From: an uncultured Bacteroidales bacterium
Lineage (GTDB): Bacteria > Bacteroidota > Bacteroidia > Bacteroidales > Paludibacteraceae
Direction of reading: 5' to 3'
Assembly (NCBI GenBank): GCA_903912795.1
Contig: CAIWIS010000666.1
Location: 1-6,298 of the forward strand
DNA length: 6,298 nt
Below the pieces are notes generated by a model. That model was not told the DNA's origin, searched no databases, and worked only from the letters and a program-made list of their open reading frames with translations. Positions 5,303-6,298 of this stretch are shown here, piece after piece. The position numbers were made by a program, and so were the translations under genes. Every line of letters starts with the position of its first letter. Within the stretch, counting starts at the first letter, position 1.

Positions 5303-6298
5303 TTTTAAAGAAACGATTGAAGCGGATTTTTCCATCGAACCAACCTTTATCTTTGTTGAGTGACAGCCAAACCAATACCGGACGACCAACAACATGATCT
5401 TCGGGTACAAAGCCCCAGTAACGCGAATCGGCTGATTTGTGGCGGTTATCGCCCATCATCCAGTAGTAATCCATTTTGAATTGATAACCTGTAGTTTCTT
5501 TGCCGTTAATATAAAATTTGCCATTTTTCACTTCCAACGTATTGTTTTCGTAAACACGAATTATACGTTCGTAAATTGGAAAATTATAGGCATTTAATTT
5601 TAATATTTCTCCTTTCTTAGGAATGTAAATTGGCCCGTAATTATCTCTTGTCCATGACTTTGTATCGCCAAGTGGAAAAACTTCGCCTACCTGCGATTCT
5701 TCAATTTTAATTTTCAAAACTCCCGGTGTTTTCGAAATTACATTGTAAACTTCTTTAGTCATAGGGAAATGATACAGCGGATATTGAGGGTCGAAACCAA
5801 GCGATTTTATACCTTCGGCATATTGCATATTGTCAATCATCATGCGGTCTTCCATGCTAATTTCGAGTTCATCCATCACTTTGTTTAGCGGTGTTCCATC
5901 AGTTTGCACAAAGTAATTAAACTGTATTCCGGGTATATCTTCTTGCTTTTGACCGTTGATGTACATTTGATTGTTTTTAATCTCAATGCGGTCGCCGGGT
6001 ATTCCTACACAGCGTTTTACATAATTCTCGCGGCGGTCAACAGGACGATACACCAATTCGCCGTATTTCTGTTTGTTCGAGCGTACCACTTCGCGTCCGG
6101 CAGCCATACACTCGTCAATTGTAAATTTTTTATCAGGCTGTGCATAACTTAATTGCGAAAGTCCCTCCATATAACAACTAATGTAATAATCCGGATTTTG
6201 AACATTCACAGCCACAGTATCGCCCGTTGGGAAGTTAAAAACCACTATGTCATTGCGTTCGATGGTGTCAAATCCTTTCAGTCGTTTGTAATCCCAAT
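5289..6298 (-). CDS. lepB: Signal peptidase I, C-terminal part (5' end outside window)
   Basis: This S26 family protease cleaves signal peptides from exported proteins at the periplasmic face of the inner membrane. The frame is open to the window edge, so about 335 C-terminal residues are present. The N-terminal membrane anchor and catalytic Ser box are off the window; a GTG at 6243-6245 is internal, not a start. Visible are RNDIVVFNFPTGD (the strand after the Ser box), then ENYVKRCVGIPGD, whose Lys (codon 6015-6017) is the general base, equivalent to E. coli Lys145. The final box MMGDNRHKSADSRYWGFVPE (GDN at 5445-5453) is intact. Nearly 190 residues lie between the Lys and GDN boxes, longer than in E. 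coli but usual for Bacteroidota LepB. The C-terminal tail is basic (KIRFNRFFKNAER). It is the first gene of the visible minus-strand block and overlaps the wbqC-like gene by 14 bp. In relatives dapB and a second lepB often lie upstream. Confidence 0.93.
   Translation of the reverse strand, partial: WDYKRLKGFDTIERNDIVVFNFPTGDTVAVNVQNPDYYISCYMEGLSQLSYAQPDKKFTIDECMAAGREVVRSNKQKYGELVYRPVDRRENYVKRCVGIPGDRIEIKNNQMYINGQKQEDIPGIQFNYFVQTDGTPLNKVMDELEISMEDRMMIDNMQYAEGIKSLGFDPQYPLYHFPMTKEVYNVISKTPGVLKIKIEESQVGEVFPLGDTKSWTRDNYGPIYIPKKGEILKLNAYNFPIYERIIRVYENNTLEVKNGKFYINGKETTGYQFKMDYYWMMGDNRHKSADSRYWGFVPEDHVVGRPVLVWLSLNKDKGWFDGKIRFNRFFKNAER

Noticed and set aside
4688..5410. Longer 240-residue version of the WbqC-like protein
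   Set aside because: The extra 36 residues are out-of-frame reading of the lepB 3' end, including its GDN-box neighbourhood, and do not look like the family N-terminus.
6243..6245. GTG as the start of lepB
   Set aside because: The frame continues upstream to the window edge with signal-peptidase sequence (RNDI before VVFNF), and the catalytic Ser box must lie further upstream.

Overview
The window reads as an ordinary chromosomal stretch of a Bacteroidota bacterium, most likely order Bacteroidales. The case rests on four things: a lepB-wbqC gene pair typical of that phylum, a signal peptidase I with the long insertion seen there, a promoter of the form TTG...TAnnTTTG ahead of recX, and start codons without clear Shine-Dalgarno sequences. 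This assignment is inference from content; no 16S or other marker is present.

Layout. Bases 1-292 (+) hold the 3' end of an AT-rich gene that I do not recognise. Bases 293-673 have no gene. The first part (293-420) carries several short inverted and direct repeats, and the second part holds a good Bacteroidota promoter (about 545-578) and a leader with two hairpins running into recX (674-1132, +). recX converges on a minus-strand gene block that fills the rest of the window. In transcription order (right to left) this block is: lepB (signal peptidase I, N-terminal part cut by the window edge), wbqC-family gene (overlaps lepB by 14 bp), pfkA (ATP-dependent 6-phosphofructokinase, 18 bp after wbqC), a 184-bp spacer with repeats, a low-molecular-weight protein tyrosine phosphatase, and an ABC-F ATPase of the Uup type (4-bp ATGA overlap with the phosphatase).

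The genes are mostly housekeeping: protein export (LepB), glycolysis (PfkA), recombination control (RecX), ribosome- or DNA-associated ABC-F ATPase (Uup) and a phosphatase. lepB, wbqC and pfkA look co-transcribed; phosphatase and uup look translationally coupled.

The least ordinary signals are short repeats. An 11-copy, 7-bp tandem repeat lies inside uup, in the linker before its C-terminal coiled coil. Gain or loss of one unit would remove that domain in either direction. A 6-copy, 8-bp tandem repeat lies directly before the phosphatase start codon, and a C/T-G/A palindromic repeat follows pfkA. I see no CRISPR array, insertion sequence, tRNA, rRNA or clear defence system. I would not claim a new multi-gene system here.
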